Assembly (NCBI GenBank): GCA_024403695.1
Contig: JAKSRI010000013.1
Coordinates: forward strand, 1-64,000
Length of the DNA stretch: 64,000 nucleotides
Source: Saccharofermentans sp.
GTDB taxonomy: Bacteria; Bacillota; Clostridia; Saccharofermentanales; Saccharofermentanaceae
Direction: 5' to 3'
Of the stretch, positions 53,004 through 62,490 are shown piece after piece. Under the pieces are notes generated by a model. That model was not told where the DNA came from, made no database searches, and saw nothing but the letters and a program-made list of their open reading frames with translations. Numbering within the stretch: the stretch's first letter is position 1; each line of letters opens with the position of its first letter. The position numbers were made by a program, and so were the translations under genes.

Positions 53004-53041
53004 ATATACCTCACTAACAATTTAAAATAACACTTGGCGTA

Positions 53042-54757
53042 TTATGCTTCACTCTTATTATAGTATTCCTCAAGCTCAGGTCTACAAGAGATAAACACCT
53101 TTGCCAGGCCGGCGTCGAAATGTGTGCCCGCGTCGTTCTCGATGATTTCGAACGCCTTGTCATAAGAAAATGCATCCTTATAGCATCTCTTACTTACCAG
53201 CGCGTCGAAAACGTCAGCAAGGGCCATAATTCTTGCCTCCACCGGAATTTCGTCCCCTTTAAGGCCATGTGGATAACCAGTGCCATCCACTTTCTCGTGG
53301 TGATAGTGAGCCACGTTTTCTGCAATAGCTACAAAATCTGGCTCCTCCACTTCCGCAAGGATCTCACTAACCATATGATAACCAATCTCAGAGTGCTGCT
53401 TCATCTTGGCATACTCTTCATCAGTGAATCTTCCCTGCTTACGAAGAACTGCGTCATCTACTCCAATCTTACCGATATCATGCATAGGAGCGCTGCGGAT
53501 AACAAGGTGAAGGAAATGGCTGTCCAGACCAAAATTCTCTTTACGAAGCTTCTTGGCAAAAATTCTTACAACATCACTTGTTCTCTTGATATGACCACCG
53601 GTACTAAGATCGCGGGATTCAACCATCTGGGCCATACCCATAATGGTTTTCTGTTGAATATGTCTGATACGCTTAGTCTTAATATGAACCTCTTTACTAA
53701 GCTCTTCAGCATAATTCTCTTTAAGCTTAATAACCATCTGGTCAGCAGTGTCATCTCTCAACTCGATTGTATAGCCTTTGACATGTCCAAATGTATTAGT
53801 TACAGCGTGAATCTTACCCTCATAGCACTTGTCACCAAGCCAGAAAGGTGCAATATCAGTATGGCCATGTTCATGATTTGAACTCTTATGATTTAACTCG
53901 TCATGTAAGTCAATCAAATCAACTAGCTTTTTAAGTTCCTCACTACACTTCTCCAGTCTCTGGCCAACACGATATCTGGATAATTCAGGGAAGATATCTT
54001 CCATATACGCATTACTGTCCTGATAGATTCTCTTTTTATCAAAAGTTAAATAACCGAGTTTACCAAGCTGTTCGTTAATAATATCTTCCTTCTCATACAC
54101 TGTATAAAGATTAGATTTGTATACAGGAATCAGCGCACCTAACATAAGCAAATCATATACAACAGGAATGATCTCATATTCGAAACCTAGGATTTTCTCC
54201 AAAACATATGCAACTATAGAACATGCGCCCAGAACAACCATAGCTATAACACCACGTCTGTTAATTGTTTTCTTCTTAACAAGAGCGTATGTAAGAACCG
54301 TTACAACCGCAACCAGATAAGCAAACAGAGAAATCAGCTGAATAGTATGAACTGGTCCATATTCGCGAATCAAAATCGCATTGCCATTAACGAATTTAAT
54401 ACCTGCGGATTTATAAAATAATCCATTATGACCAATGGTGCACACAAATCCAAACAGGACACACTGAATCATAATAAGAATAGTACTTATGGATTTCTTT
54501 ATTCCGATATGGCAGATTTCAAGAACCAGGATAAAATAGAACACAGGCAAGAATATGCCACCGAGATATGCTAGTTTCTGTGCGAGTAACAACTCTTCCA
54601 AAACAGTGGAAGTACATTCCAGATAAAATCCCAGATTAGATGCAACAATAATAAGAAGAGAGACAAACTGCGTTACGCTATTTCTGACATCAAAAATTTT
54701 CAGCCAGAACAACATACCCAAAGATACCAACAGACATGCCAGATACAGATATTCCAT
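53042..54757 (-). CDS. HD-GYP protein with 7-helix membrane sensor
   Basis: 571 residues. Residues about 4-212 are seven membrane helices like those of the histidine kinase 7TM sensor, 215-350 a PAS-like linker, and the rest an HD-GYP domain: SAPMHDIGKIGVDD, HYHHEKVDGTGYPHGLKGDEIP and ALADVFDALVSKRCY. HD-GYP proteins hydrolyse cyclic di-GMP to GMP or pGpG; the GYP triplet and metal ligands are intact, so it should be active. It stands alone. Confidence 0.85.
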   Translation of the reverse strand: MEYLYLACLLVSLGMLFWLKIFDVRNSVTQFVSLLIIVASNLGFYLECTSTVLEELLLAQKLAYLGGIFLPVFYFILVLEICHIGIKKSISTILIMIQCVLFGFVCTIGHNGLFYKSAGIKFVNGNAILIREYGPVHTIQLISLFAYLVAVVTVLTYALVKKKTINRRGVIAMVVLGACSIVAYVLEKILGFEYEIIPVVYDLLMLGALIPVYKSNLYTVYEKEDIINEQLGKLGYLTFDKKRIYQDSNAYMEDIFPELSRYRVGQRLEKCSEELKKLVDLIDLHDELNHKSSNHEHGHTDIAPFWLGDKCYEGKIHAVTNTFGHVKGYTIELRDDTADQMVIKLKENYAEELSKEVHIKTKRIRHIQQKTIMGMAQMVESRDLSTGGHIKRTSDVVRIFAKKLRKENFGLDSHFLHLVIRSAPMHDIGKIGVDDAVLRKQGRFTDEEYAKMKQHSEIGYHMVSEILAEVEEPDFVAIAENVAHYHHEKVDGTGYPHGLKGDEIPVEARIMALADVFDALVSKRCYKDAFSYDKAFEIIENDAGTHFDAGLAKVFISCRPELEEYYNKSEA

Positions 54758-54877
54758 AGAGCTCTCCTTCCCTATTTATCTACACTATATTCTATACTGC
54801 TATCTGTTAAGCAACCACTCAAACAGGCAAAAGTTCTCAAATTGTTAACCGAATAACGAACATTTACCGTTTAGTCT

Positions 54878-56041
54878 TTATTTTTTAAGTATCTTTCTGA
54901 TATCAGAGAGTCTGTCCAGAGCCGCCAGAAGTGTCTCATCTTTCTTTGCAAAGTGGAATCTAATGAGATGATTTACAGGTTCACGGAAGAAGCTGGAACC
55001 AGGAACTGCACCAACACCAACTTTGCTCGCCAGGTCTACACAGAACTCATTGTCATCCTTATATCCGAACTCACTAATATCCATGAGCACATAATATGCA
55101 CCCTGAGGTTCTGTGAATGTCAGATCAAGGTCACGCATACCACCGACAAAGAGATTTTTCATGTGTGTATAGTGATCCTGAAGATCCTGATAATACTTAT
55201 CGTCAAAACGAAGTGCAGTAACTGCGGCCTCCATAAGAGGAGCTGCTGCACCAACTGTCAGAAAATCATGCACCTTCTTCACACGTTCAGCTGCCTCAGG
55301 AGGAGCGATAACATAACCAAGTCTCCATCCAGTAACTGAATATGTTTTGGAAAGAGAGTTACACACAATAGTTCTCTCACGAAGACCAGGAAGAGTCATG
55401 GTATACACGTGCTCATGTGGCTTATAAAGGATATGCTCATAAACTTCGTCAGTGATAATCCAGCTGTCGTATTTTATAGCAAGACTACCGATAAGAGTCA
55501 GCTCTTCCCTCGTAAATACCTTTCCACAAGGGTTGGACGGATTACAAATAACGATTGCTTTCGGCTTCTGGCGGAAAGCGTCCTCCAGCACTTCTGGGTC
55601 GAAATTAAAAAGTGGTGGCACCAAAGGAACATAAATAGGGTCAGCACCAGACAAGATAGTGTCTGCGCCATAGTTCTCGTAAAAAGGGGAGAACACGATA
55701 ACCTTGTCACCAGGATTGGTTACAGACATCATGGCCGCCATCATAGCCTCTGTGCTACCACAAGTCACTACCATTTCTTTCTCAGGATCGATATCAACGC
55801 CAGCGAAATGGCGGTACTTATCGGCAAGTGCATCTCTGAAGTTCTTAGCACCCCATGTAAGCGCATACTGGTGAGGTCCTACAGGAGCAACTCTAGCGAG
55901 GGCATCTGTCAAAGCCTTTGGAGGGTCAAAATCAGGAAATCCCTGAGAAAGATTAATCGCATTATGCTCATCAGAGATTCGTGTCATTCTTCTTATTACT
56001 GAATCTGTAAACTGTTCAGTTCTTATACTTAACCCAGGCAT
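54878..56041 (-). CDS. class I/II PLP aminotransferase
   Basis: 387 residues. NLSQGFPDFDPP near the start, CNPSNPCGKVFTREEL, TDEVYEH and the PLP lysine in CNSLSKTYSVTGWRLGY. The motifs are nearest to the kynurenine/glutamine transaminase or aspartate aminotransferase branch. The substrate is uncertain; a role in aromatic or branched amino acids is possible. GGAGGG lies 7 bases before the ATG. In the 92 bases upstream a 15-codon frame can be read but I do not call it a gene. Confidence 0.88.
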   Translation of the reverse strand: MPGLSIRTEQFTDSVIRRMTRISDEHNAINLSQGFPDFDPPKALTDALARVAPVGPHQYALTWGAKNFRDALADKYRHFAGVDIDPEKEMVVTCGSTEAMMAAMMSVTNPGDKVIVFSPFYENYGADTILSGADPIYVPLVPPLFNFDPEVLEDAFRQKPKAIVICNPSNPCGKVFTREELTLIGSLAIKYDSWIITDEVYEHILYKPHEHVYTMTLPGLRERTIVCNSLSKTYSVTGWRLGYVIAPPEAAERVKKVHDFLTVGAAAPLMEAAVTALRFDDKYYQDLQDHYTHMKNLFVGGMRDLDLTFTEPQGAYYVLMDISEFGYKDDNEFCVDLASKVGVGAVPGSSFFREPVNHLIRFHFAKKDETLLAALDRLSDIRKILKK

Positions 56042-56133
56042 ACCAAGCCCTCCATTAACAAAAGTATTTTTGTCAGTATTCTATCGCATTTGTTTAGTCG
56101 TCGAAAGTGATACCAGTATCAGCAGAGAACTCA

Positions 56134-56865
56134 TCAATCATTTACGTTTCCTTCGACTATAAAGTTATATTCTGCAAACTCCTGAGCAGTAGTAACTGCA
56201 TGCGTAGTTCTAACATAAACCGTTAACTGACCCTGGCCTTCTTCCACACAGAATGCAGTTCTATCTTCATTTACAACGATGCCATCTGTATTTTCATGAC
56301 TGTGCGACCATTCTATCGTACTAAAAGTCGCTCCCTGCGAATTGGAAATATCCAGTAAATCAGTTATCTGATATGTTGTACCATTCTGGATAGTAACATC
56401 TTTGGCAATAACCACAGGCATATCCTTATCAGATGCCATAAATCTTGAAATCTCAATATATGTTCCAAAATTCACAAAGAGAAGTCCCACTGCCATAGCA
56501 GCAAAGAATCCCGTCAACATAGTCACTACGATTGCCTTAGGCTTTCTCTTACGTATGAGTAATCCAATAATCGCTACGGCAATGAATACTGCAACAGTTG
56601 TTGAAGCCATGTATCCTGCCAGTTCATGGGCACGACGTAGTTCCGGGTATTCCAAGACAGACAAATGTTCCTCAAAAACAAAAGCTGAAGCCAGAATGCC
56701 CACCCAGCTTCCAATTCCGAATATAATAGTCTTCTTTCTTGTTTTTGAATAAAACATCAAAACGACAAGCGTTATCGTCAAAACCAATAAAATAATAGTT
56801 GGTATACCGAGCAATTTGATAAACATATTAATTCTTCCTAATACTACAAAAACATCTTCTATCAC
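56134..56865 (-). CDS. membrane protein with small extracellular domain, unknown
   Basis: 243 residues with about four membrane helices (roughly 16-37, 48-66, 88-105 and 115-135) and a C-terminal domain of about 100 residues (VVIAKDVTIQNGTTYQI onwards) with the look of a bacterial Ig-like fold. No family recognised. It overlaps the HD-GYP/HAMP gene by 4 bases, so it could be a partner of that sensor, for example a ligand-binding subunit (inference). Confidence 0.55.
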   Translation of the reverse strand: MIEDVFVVLGRINMFIKLLGIPTIILLVLTITLVVLMFYSKTRKKTIIFGIGSWVGILASAFVFEEHLSVLEYPELRRAHELAGYMASTTVAVFIAVAIIGLLIRKRKPKAIVVTMLTGFFAAMAVGLLFVNFGTYIEISRFMASDKDMPVVIAKDVTIQNGTTYQITDLLDISNSQGATFSTIEWSHSHENTDGIVVNEDRTAFCVEEGQGQLTVYVRTTHAVTTAQEFAEYNFIVEGNVND

Positions 56866-58379
56866 GCCTGTGAATTGTAACCGCTATACAACGCCTCTAA
56901 CTCTGAGCGGCATGCGATAAACACTTTACCAAGCTCTGGATCAAAGTGTGAGCCGAGTGACTCCTCGATAATCTGGAATGCCTTGTCATAAGTGAAGCTA
57001 TCCTTATAACATCTCTTACTAACCAACGCATCGAAAACATCAGCAAGTGCCATAATTCTTGCTTCAAGTGGAATATCTTCGCCGCTAATCTTTTCTGGAT
57101 AACCTGCACCATTCCACTTCTCGTGATGATAATGGGCAACATTAATAGCAATAGTCTTAAATGCCTCGTCATCTACCTGGGAGAGAACACTCTCAACAAT
57201 TCGCGCACCCTCCGCAGAGTGAGCCTTCATTTTCTCGTACTCTTCGTCAGTAAATTTACCTGGCTTACGAAGAACCGCATCGTCAACGGCTATCTTACCG
57301 AGATCATGCATTGGGGCCGCCTTGATTACTGCGCCACAAAATTCAGGAGTAAGACTCTTACCCTGTTCGCTTTCGAGCAACTTCTCCACAAACACCTTCA
57401 CGCAGTCACTTGTTCTGCTTATGTGACCACCAGTACTGTTGTCACGACTTTCAACCATGACCGCCATTCCTTTAATAATGGAATTCTGTATAGCAAGAAT
57501 CTTCTTATTCTTCTCATCAAGAGAGTCGGACATCTCATTAAACGCATCCGCCAGATCACCAAAATCATCGCTACTTACGATATCAACACGGTGCTCATAA
57601 TCACCTGCTTTAATAGTCTGAATTCCCTGCTTAAGCTTTACAAGTGGAGCTGTGAAATAATCGCAGAACGTCCAGAGAATAATAAAACTGAAAAGCATGA
57701 TAAATCCCAGAATTACAAAGACCTTATAGTTAGGTTCGATGTTATTATTTCTGATTATATTAATCAGGGATGATGTGATAAAAAACACTGGAAATATGCA
57801 GATAGAAAGATAAAAAACGATGACAAGGAATCGGACAGAAGGCTTCACACCTACATCAAATCGGCCAAGATTTCCTTCAGGAAACAGTCTTGGAAGCACC
57901 ATCTTTCTGTGAATAAAATTCAGAATCAAAAATGCCAAAGTAAAAATACAGATTGATGTCTGCAGAATATTCAGAAATGACACGAACATAATCTCAGATA
58001 TATCAATGTGATATTTAACCTTGGCAGCCACCAGATAGCACGCCTCCATAACAAATGTGAATCCCCATCCCAGACTTCCAATTAATGAAAATGCAAATGG
58101 CAAATTGATTATGCGCGCGTTAGCTTTGGAAACTATAATATAGCGATAATAAAAAATCAGAAATACTGGGATCATGAATGAGATTACACTAAGAATGGTA
58201 ATAGACGTTGAATACTCATCCATAAAGTCCATCCAGACCTTATAATCTTCTGTTTGTGTGATTGGCATACCACCAGAATTTGCGAGTAAAAATCCAATGA
58301 AATTTACAACCGCAACAACGATTCCGTATCCAAGAATTATATTTTTAAGTTCTTTTCTATTTATGTTAATTGTTTCCAT
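56862..58379 (-). CDS. HD-GYP protein with membrane and HAMP domains
   Basis: 505 residues. About six membrane helices in 1-240, a HAMP domain about 245-300 (GIQTIKAGDYEHRVDIVSSD, FNEMSDSLDE), then HD-GYP: AAPMHDLGKIAVDD, HYHHEKWNGAGYPEKISGEDIP and ALADVFDALVSKRCYKD. Expected to degrade cyclic di-GMP in response to a membrane or extracellular signal. The catalytic part is very like the one at 53042, while the sensor half differs. Confidence 0.85.
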   Translation of the reverse strand: METININRKELKNIILGYGIVVAVVNFIGFLLANSGGMPITQTEDYKVWMDFMDEYSTSITILSVISFMIPVFLIFYYRYIIVSKANARIINLPFAFSLIGSLGWGFTFVMEACYLVAAKVKYHIDISEIMFVSFLNILQTSICIFTLAFLILNFIHRKMVLPRLFPEGNLGRFDVGVKPSVRFLVIVFYLSICIFPVFFITSSLINIIRNNNIEPNYKVFVILGFIMLFSFIILWTFCDYFTAPLVKLKQGIQTIKAGDYEHRVDIVSSDDFGDLADAFNEMSDSLDEKNKKILAIQNSIIKGMAVMVESRDNSTGGHISRTSDCVKVFVEKLLESEQGKSLTPEFCGAVIKAAPMHDLGKIAVDDAVLRKPGKFTDEEYEKMKAHSAEGARIVESVLSQVDDEAFKTIAINVAHYHHEKWNGAGYPEKISGEDIPLEARIMALADVFDALVSKRCYKDSFTYDKAFQIIEESLGSHFDPELGKVFIACRSELEALYSGYNSQA

Positions 58380-58413
58380 GGTCCCTCCCTGTACGCAATC
58401 ATAAATATACTTT

Positions 58414-59244
58414 TTATCTTAATATCTCATCAATAGTTGAAACTGTGCTGAAACTGCCCTTGTTTTTGGAGATGATTTCTCTCATTTTCTCCAGTTCAAA
58501 GTAGTTCACGTAACAAATCAAAGTAGTGTTATCACCTGAGATAGCACCCTTAGAAGAGATGATAGTACATGTCTTGTTAAGCTCTTTCTTAATGTCACGC
58601 ACTAGTTCCTTAGGATGTGAAGTGATAATTGTTACCTGCTTAATCGCCTCGAATCGGTCAGTGAAGTGGTCAATAATCGCCGTTGCTATAAAGTAAACCA
58701 GCAGACTAAGGAGCGCTGCATCTCTGTTAATCAGAATAAAAATCGCGATATAAACCAGCGCGTTAAAACCAATTAATACAGGAGTCAAACTGTAGTTACG
58801 ACCCGTCTTATCAGATATCTTCGAGATGATGATATTAGCAAGAATCTCAGAGCCATCGATACATCCTCCCGCCCTGATAACCATGGTAAGTCCGAGGCCA
58901 AGAATGGCTCCACCGAATACCACCGCCAGGAAGTGTTCCGTATTAAGTACAAAAGGGATTTTCTCAAAGTACGCAATGCCCAGAATATATGCCGTCACAC
59001 CAGCAAATGTCCTTGCCACAAAATCTTTTCCCACAAAGAAAAATGCTGCGATAATAAACGGAATAAATATCAGAAATACGCACAGGGACAAATTAGCACC
59101 TGTCAGCATGCTAATGATAATGGCGATACCTGCTGTACCATAGTCAATGGCATCATTAGGAAGCAAAATGCACGCTACTGAAAAGCTGGCCATAAGTGCA
59201 CCAATGATAATGCTAATGTATGAAAAAACTCTCTTTAATCTCAT
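58414..59244 (-). CDS. YitT family membrane protein
   Basis: 276 residues. Five to six membrane helices (DUF161) with GGCIDGSEILANIII, the conserved GGxxxGxE region, and a C-terminal cytoplasmic DUF2179 domain (QVTIITSHPKELVRDI, TTLICYVNYFELEKMREII). The function is unknown; a transport role is often suggested. AGAGGT lies before the ATG, five bases after the MocA-type gene, so it may be read with the molybdenum locus. Confidence 0.88.
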   Translation of the reverse strand: MRLKRVFSYISIIIGALMASFSVACILLPNDAIDYGTAGIAIIISMLTGANLSLCVFLIFIPFIIAAFFFVGKDFVARTFAGVTAYILGIAYFEKIPFVLNTEHFLAVVFGGAILGLGLTMVIRAGGCIDGSEILANIIISKISDKTGRNYSLTPVLIGFNALVYIAIFILINRDAALLSLLVYFIATAIIDHFTDRFEAIKQVTIITSHPKELVRDIKKELNKTCTIISSKGAISGDNTTLICYVNYFELEKMREIISKNKGSFSTVSTIDEILR

Positions 59245-59249
59245 AATAA

Positions 59250-60350
59250 TTACCTCTCACATCTAACGTCCAGATCAATCACATATGCGTCACCGCGACC
59301 AGTCAGCTCATTCAAAAATGTAAGGTCATCCTTACGTATAACGGCCACCACCCTCTTAGTAGCCAAAAGTCGTCGAAGCGCTTCCTGGTACGCCTCGGAA
59401 AACTCCTCGAGATAACCAATCTCATCAATAGTCACCCACTCATCTGAAGATTCAATAAGTTCATTAACGAAGGCTACTCCCCGGCCAGCAAATGCATCCA
59501 GGTCTGGTGTCATTTTGTTGTCCTTCACCTTATTCTCAGGAATGAATCGACCGATAACAATTCCTTCCTTAGTTGAATTATTCACAAGATGTACATCAAC
59601 GCCCTTAATGGCAAAACTTGTAAGTCCTGAAGACGAATGGATTAGCGGCATCAGATTATTTATCAGTGTAGTCTTACCCGCACCACGATATCCTGTAATG
59701 AATAAGTGCTTCTTACCTGTGCCCAGAAACTCACTCCACACATTCAGCGAACATGCCAGAGGCGCCAATTCCTCATACGTTTCCTTAATATCTATATCTC
59801 TAAGTTCCAGTGGATTTTCTATAGCAAAATTACGTACATCTTCAGTATGAGTTTTACATACAAAACTACCACCCTTATCCTGTGGCAAATTGCATAGCTC
59901 ATCAAAAAACTGCTTAGGGAAATATGTTGGAGAACCAATAGTTCCATGGTAGGTTGTGCGCCAGATACTATCTGGTTCTGCAGTAGCTTTTTCGATAATT
60001 TTTCTAAGCGTGTCAGCGGACAAAAAAGGCTGATCAGCGAGGCAGAATACCACGCCCTGAACATCAGAACAGAGGCTACTGACACCAATACGAATCGTAT
60101 CACTTCTATATGGGTAATCGTGAAAAATCACCTTAATCCCACGTGATTTACAAAGTTCCTCTACACCAGGATTACGGGTAACTACGACAACTTCTTCAAA
60201 GGTTCTAGCGGCCGCATCCAAAATCCAGCTGACCATAGGTCTGCCACCAAATTCAGCCATAAGTTTATTGCCTCCGAAGCGAACGCCCAGACCGGAAGCC
60301 ATTATTACGCAGCCAATTTTACTATTCTTATTATCAGGAGAAATATTCAT
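59250..60350 (-). CDS. MocA-like nucleotidyltransferase fused to a THEP1-like NTPase
   Basis: 366 residues. About 10-205 is a MobA/MocA-type NTP transferase (GCVIMASGLGVRFGGNKL; Asp of CLADQPF), the enzyme class that adds CMP or GMP to molybdopterin. About 212-366 is a P-loop NTPase (ITGYRGAGKTTL, TIDEIGYLEEF) like THEP1. Context (ModE-like protein, ABC importer, molybdenum-hydroxylase subunit) supports molybdenum cofactor maturation for a xanthine-dehydrogenase-type enzyme. Two ATGs in a row (60353 and 60350); AGGA spacing favours 60350. It overlaps the modE-like gene by 17 bases. Confidence 0.75.
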   Translation of the reverse strand: MNISPDNKNSKIGCVIMASGLGVRFGGNKLMAEFGGRPMVSWILDAAARTFEEVVVVTRNPGVEELCKSRGIKVIFHDYPYRSDTIRIGVSSLCSDVQGVVFCLADQPFLSADTLRKIIEKATAEPDSIWRTTYHGTIGSPTYFPKQFFDELCNLPQDKGGSFVCKTHTEDVRNFAIENPLELRDIDIKETYEELAPLACSLNVWSEFLGTGKKHLFITGYRGAGKTTLINNLMPLIHSSSGLTSFAIKGVDVHLVNNSTKEGIVIGRFIPENKVKDNKMTPDLDAFAGRGVAFVNELIESSDEWVTIDEIGYLEEFSEAYQEALRRLLATKRVVAVIRKDDLTFLNELTGRGDAYVIDLDVRCER

Positions 60351-60666
60351 CATATATCCTGCTATTATTCTCACGGCAAGCATCGCGATATGCTTCATAT
60401 TTACTCATAAAATCTACACACTCAGAAGTCAGTTCACTACCACCGCCTGACTTGCCTCCGACAGTTTTCTTTGTAAGTGCGAATCCCAATGATTTTTCTG
60501 CATTGGCGATAAGCTTCAACGCCTTGGTATAAGACATATTCATAGCAGATGCAGCAGCATGAAGTGAGCCATTTTGTTCCACGGCTTTAAGAAGTCTGTA
60601 CGGACCTTCACCGAAGAATTTCTCACCCTCATCATCAACAAAAACAATTCGTGTAACTGCCTTCAT
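60334..60666 (-). CDS. ModE N-terminal-type HTH protein
   Basis: 110 residues: one winged helix-turn-helix of the ModE/LysR type (GPYRLLKAVEQNGSLHAAA, NMSYTKALKLI, TVGGKSGGGSELT). It lacks the molybdate-binding MOP domains of full ModE, so it is a short form whose signal is unknown. GGTGGAG lies before the ATG. Placed between the ABC transporter and the MocA-type gene, it probably controls molybdenum genes. Confidence 0.85.
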   Translation of the reverse strand: MKAVTRIVFVDDEGEKFFGEGPYRLLKAVEQNGSLHAAASAMNMSYTKALKLIANAEKSLGFALTKKTVGGKSGGGSELTSECVDFMSKYEAYRDACRENNSRIYDEYFS

Positions 60667-60680
60667 ATTTCTCCACCTGG

Positions 60681-61475
60681 TTATGCTTTCACCATAATTA
60701 GCGATTCTTTGCCAGCTTCATCCATAACCGGCATTAATCGAACCGAACCATATATACTCTGCAATTTCTGTTCCATAGAACTTCTATCCTCACTATGAAC
60801 ATCTATCACAGAAGATATCTTTCCGTCCTTTATAAGTAAAAGTTTATCACAGAAATTCAGAGCGAGATTAACGTCATGCAAAGAAACCAGTGCGCATTTA
60901 TCTTTTCCGACAATCTGCTCACGCAGTGTGTTCATCATGTCATAGCGAACTGAAAAATCCAGTGAACTCTCAGGCTCATCCATGAATACCACACTAGTGT
61001 CAGTTACTAATGCGCGGGCAATAATTACCAGCTGTTTCTGACCTTCACTCAGGGTCTGGAAACTGTCATATTTTCTGTCAGCAATTCCAAATAGATCCAG
61101 TAGTTTCTCAGCTTCAGCCAACATATTTCTGGTAGGTCTTCCGAGTAGATACAGGAAAGGATTAAATCCCATAAGAACCACGTCAAGCACTGTAATATCT
61201 ATGCTGATTCCACTTTTCTGAGGAACGAGACTACAGTTCTGAGCAAATTTGCGCGCAGACCATGAGGAAGCATCCTCACCTTTTATGAGCACTTCACCAC
61301 TGCCTGGTATTATTTTGCACAAAGTCTTAATAAGTGTGGTCTTACCGCAGCCGTTCGCACCAAGAAGAGCCACGATTTCGTTGGCGTTCACATCAAGGTT
61401 AACGTCACTTAGAATCTGTTTCTTACCGTAGCCGGATGATAAATCGCGTGCACTGATCAAAGCCTTGTTACTCAT
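60681..61475 (-). CDS. ABC importer ATPase, FecE/BtuD type
   Basis: 264 residues. Walker A GANGCGKTT (38-46), Q-loop SLVPQKSG, signature LSEGQKQ, Walker B VVFMDEPESS and switch SLHDVN. The sequence type goes with FecCD permeases (siderophore, B12, haem, and MolBC molybdate importers). The gene overlaps the permease by 8 bases. Neighbours argue for molybdate or tungstate rather than iron. Confidence 0.88.
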   Translation of the reverse strand: MSNKALISARDLSSGYGKKQILSDVNLDVNANEIVALLGANGCGKTTLIKTLCKIIPGSGEVLIKGEDASSWSARKFAQNCSLVPQKSGISIDITVLDVVLMGFNPFLYLLGRPTRNMLAEAEKLLDLFGIADRKYDSFQTLSEGQKQLVIIARALVTDTSVVFMDEPESSLDFSVRYDMMNTLREQIVGKDKCALVSLHDVNLALNFCDKLLLIKDGKISSVIDVHSEDRSSMEQKLQSIYGSVRLMPVMDEAGKESLIMVKA

Positions 61476-62490
61476 GTCCCTTACCTCCCTTGAAGATAAT
61501 GAACACGAGGAAAGGAACTCCGATTATGCTGGTAAAAATACTTACAGGAAGTTCCGTCGCAGCCACACTTCTGGCCAGAATATCAGCAGCCTCCAGAAGG
61601 CACGCGCCAACAATTCCGCACAGCACCATAGTAGAGATGCTGTTATTACGTGTGAGTCTCTTTGCCACGTGAGGCGCCACCAAACCAACAAAACTAATCA
61701 AGCCTGTCATACTCACAACAGATGCCACAGCCACGGTTGCAGTCATCAGCACGAGGAGTCGGCTGCCGTTCACGTTAAGTCCCAGCATTTTCGCCTCGCC
61801 CTCGTCGGAAGCCAGAATCAAGGCCTGCCTGTGAAGGACGATCAGGATAATCATACTGATAACGATAAGTGCGACATTTATGCCAATGGAACTGGAATTG
61901 ATGCCGTTAAGGCTTCCCATAATCCAGTATTCGATGGACGCCAGTTCCTTCTCAGGGTCGGCAATCAGCTTAAGACTCATAAGAATCGTCTGCGCGAATG
62001 CATGCACTGCGATACCCGCCAGAATAACTGTACTGTTACGGCCACTTCTGTCTATGGACGCCAGCAAGAGGGTAAAAACCACCGCCAGGAAAGCGCCTCC
62101 GAAAGCGCTAACCGTCACCATCAGACTTTCTGCAAAAAACAAAATGCCAAAGGCGGCACCCGCACTGGCACCTGAAGCGACACCAATAATATCAGGAGAT
62201 GCCAGTGAATTTCTGAAAACCGTCTGATAAATATAACCTGCAACGCCAAGGGCAAAACCTCCTGCGACGCCGACAATGCTTCTGCTAAGCCTGAGCATCT
62301 TAAAGACAAGCCACTGTCGCTCGTCACCTGCCAGCAGGCCTTCTATGGTAAATGGATACTTGCCAACAAACAGACTCAATAAAAAGAGAGCGCACAAAAG
62401 TACGCTCCCTGATACAAAGAACAAAATATTTCTCTTATGCAGCTTCTGCTGTTGTGATTGAACTGTAGCTAAATCCATAGAATGTCTCAT
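61468..62490 (-). CDS. FecCD-type ABC permease
   Basis: 340 residues, about 10 membrane helices; GFALGVAGYIYQTVFRNSLA, SPDIIGVASGASAGAAFGIL and GLISFVGLVAPHVAKRLTRN are typical of FecCD/BtuC permeases. It would form a homodimer with the ATPase. The ATG at 62490 overlaps the binding-protein gene by 56 bases; later ATG at 62478 is possible. Confidence 0.9.
   Translation of the reverse strand: MRHSMDLATVQSQQQKLHKRNILFFVSGSVLLCALFLLSLFVGKYPFTIEGLLAGDERQWLVFKMLRLSRSIVGVAGGFALGVAGYIYQTVFRNSLASPDIIGVASGASAGAAFGILFFAESLMVTVSAFGGAFLAVVFTLLLASIDRSGRNSTVILAGIAVHAFAQTILMSLKLIADPEKELASIEYWIMGSLNGINSSSIGINVALIVISMIILIVLHRQALILASDEGEAKMLGLNVNGSRLLVLMTATVAVASVVSMTGLISFVGLVAPHVAKRLTRNNSISTMVLCGIVGACLLEAADILARSVAATELPVSIFTSIIGVPFLVFIIFKGGKGHE

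Noticed and set aside
56086..56133. A 15-codon frame between the membrane protein and the aminotransferase
   Set aside because: Very short, no ribosome site, and no link to either neighbour that I can show.
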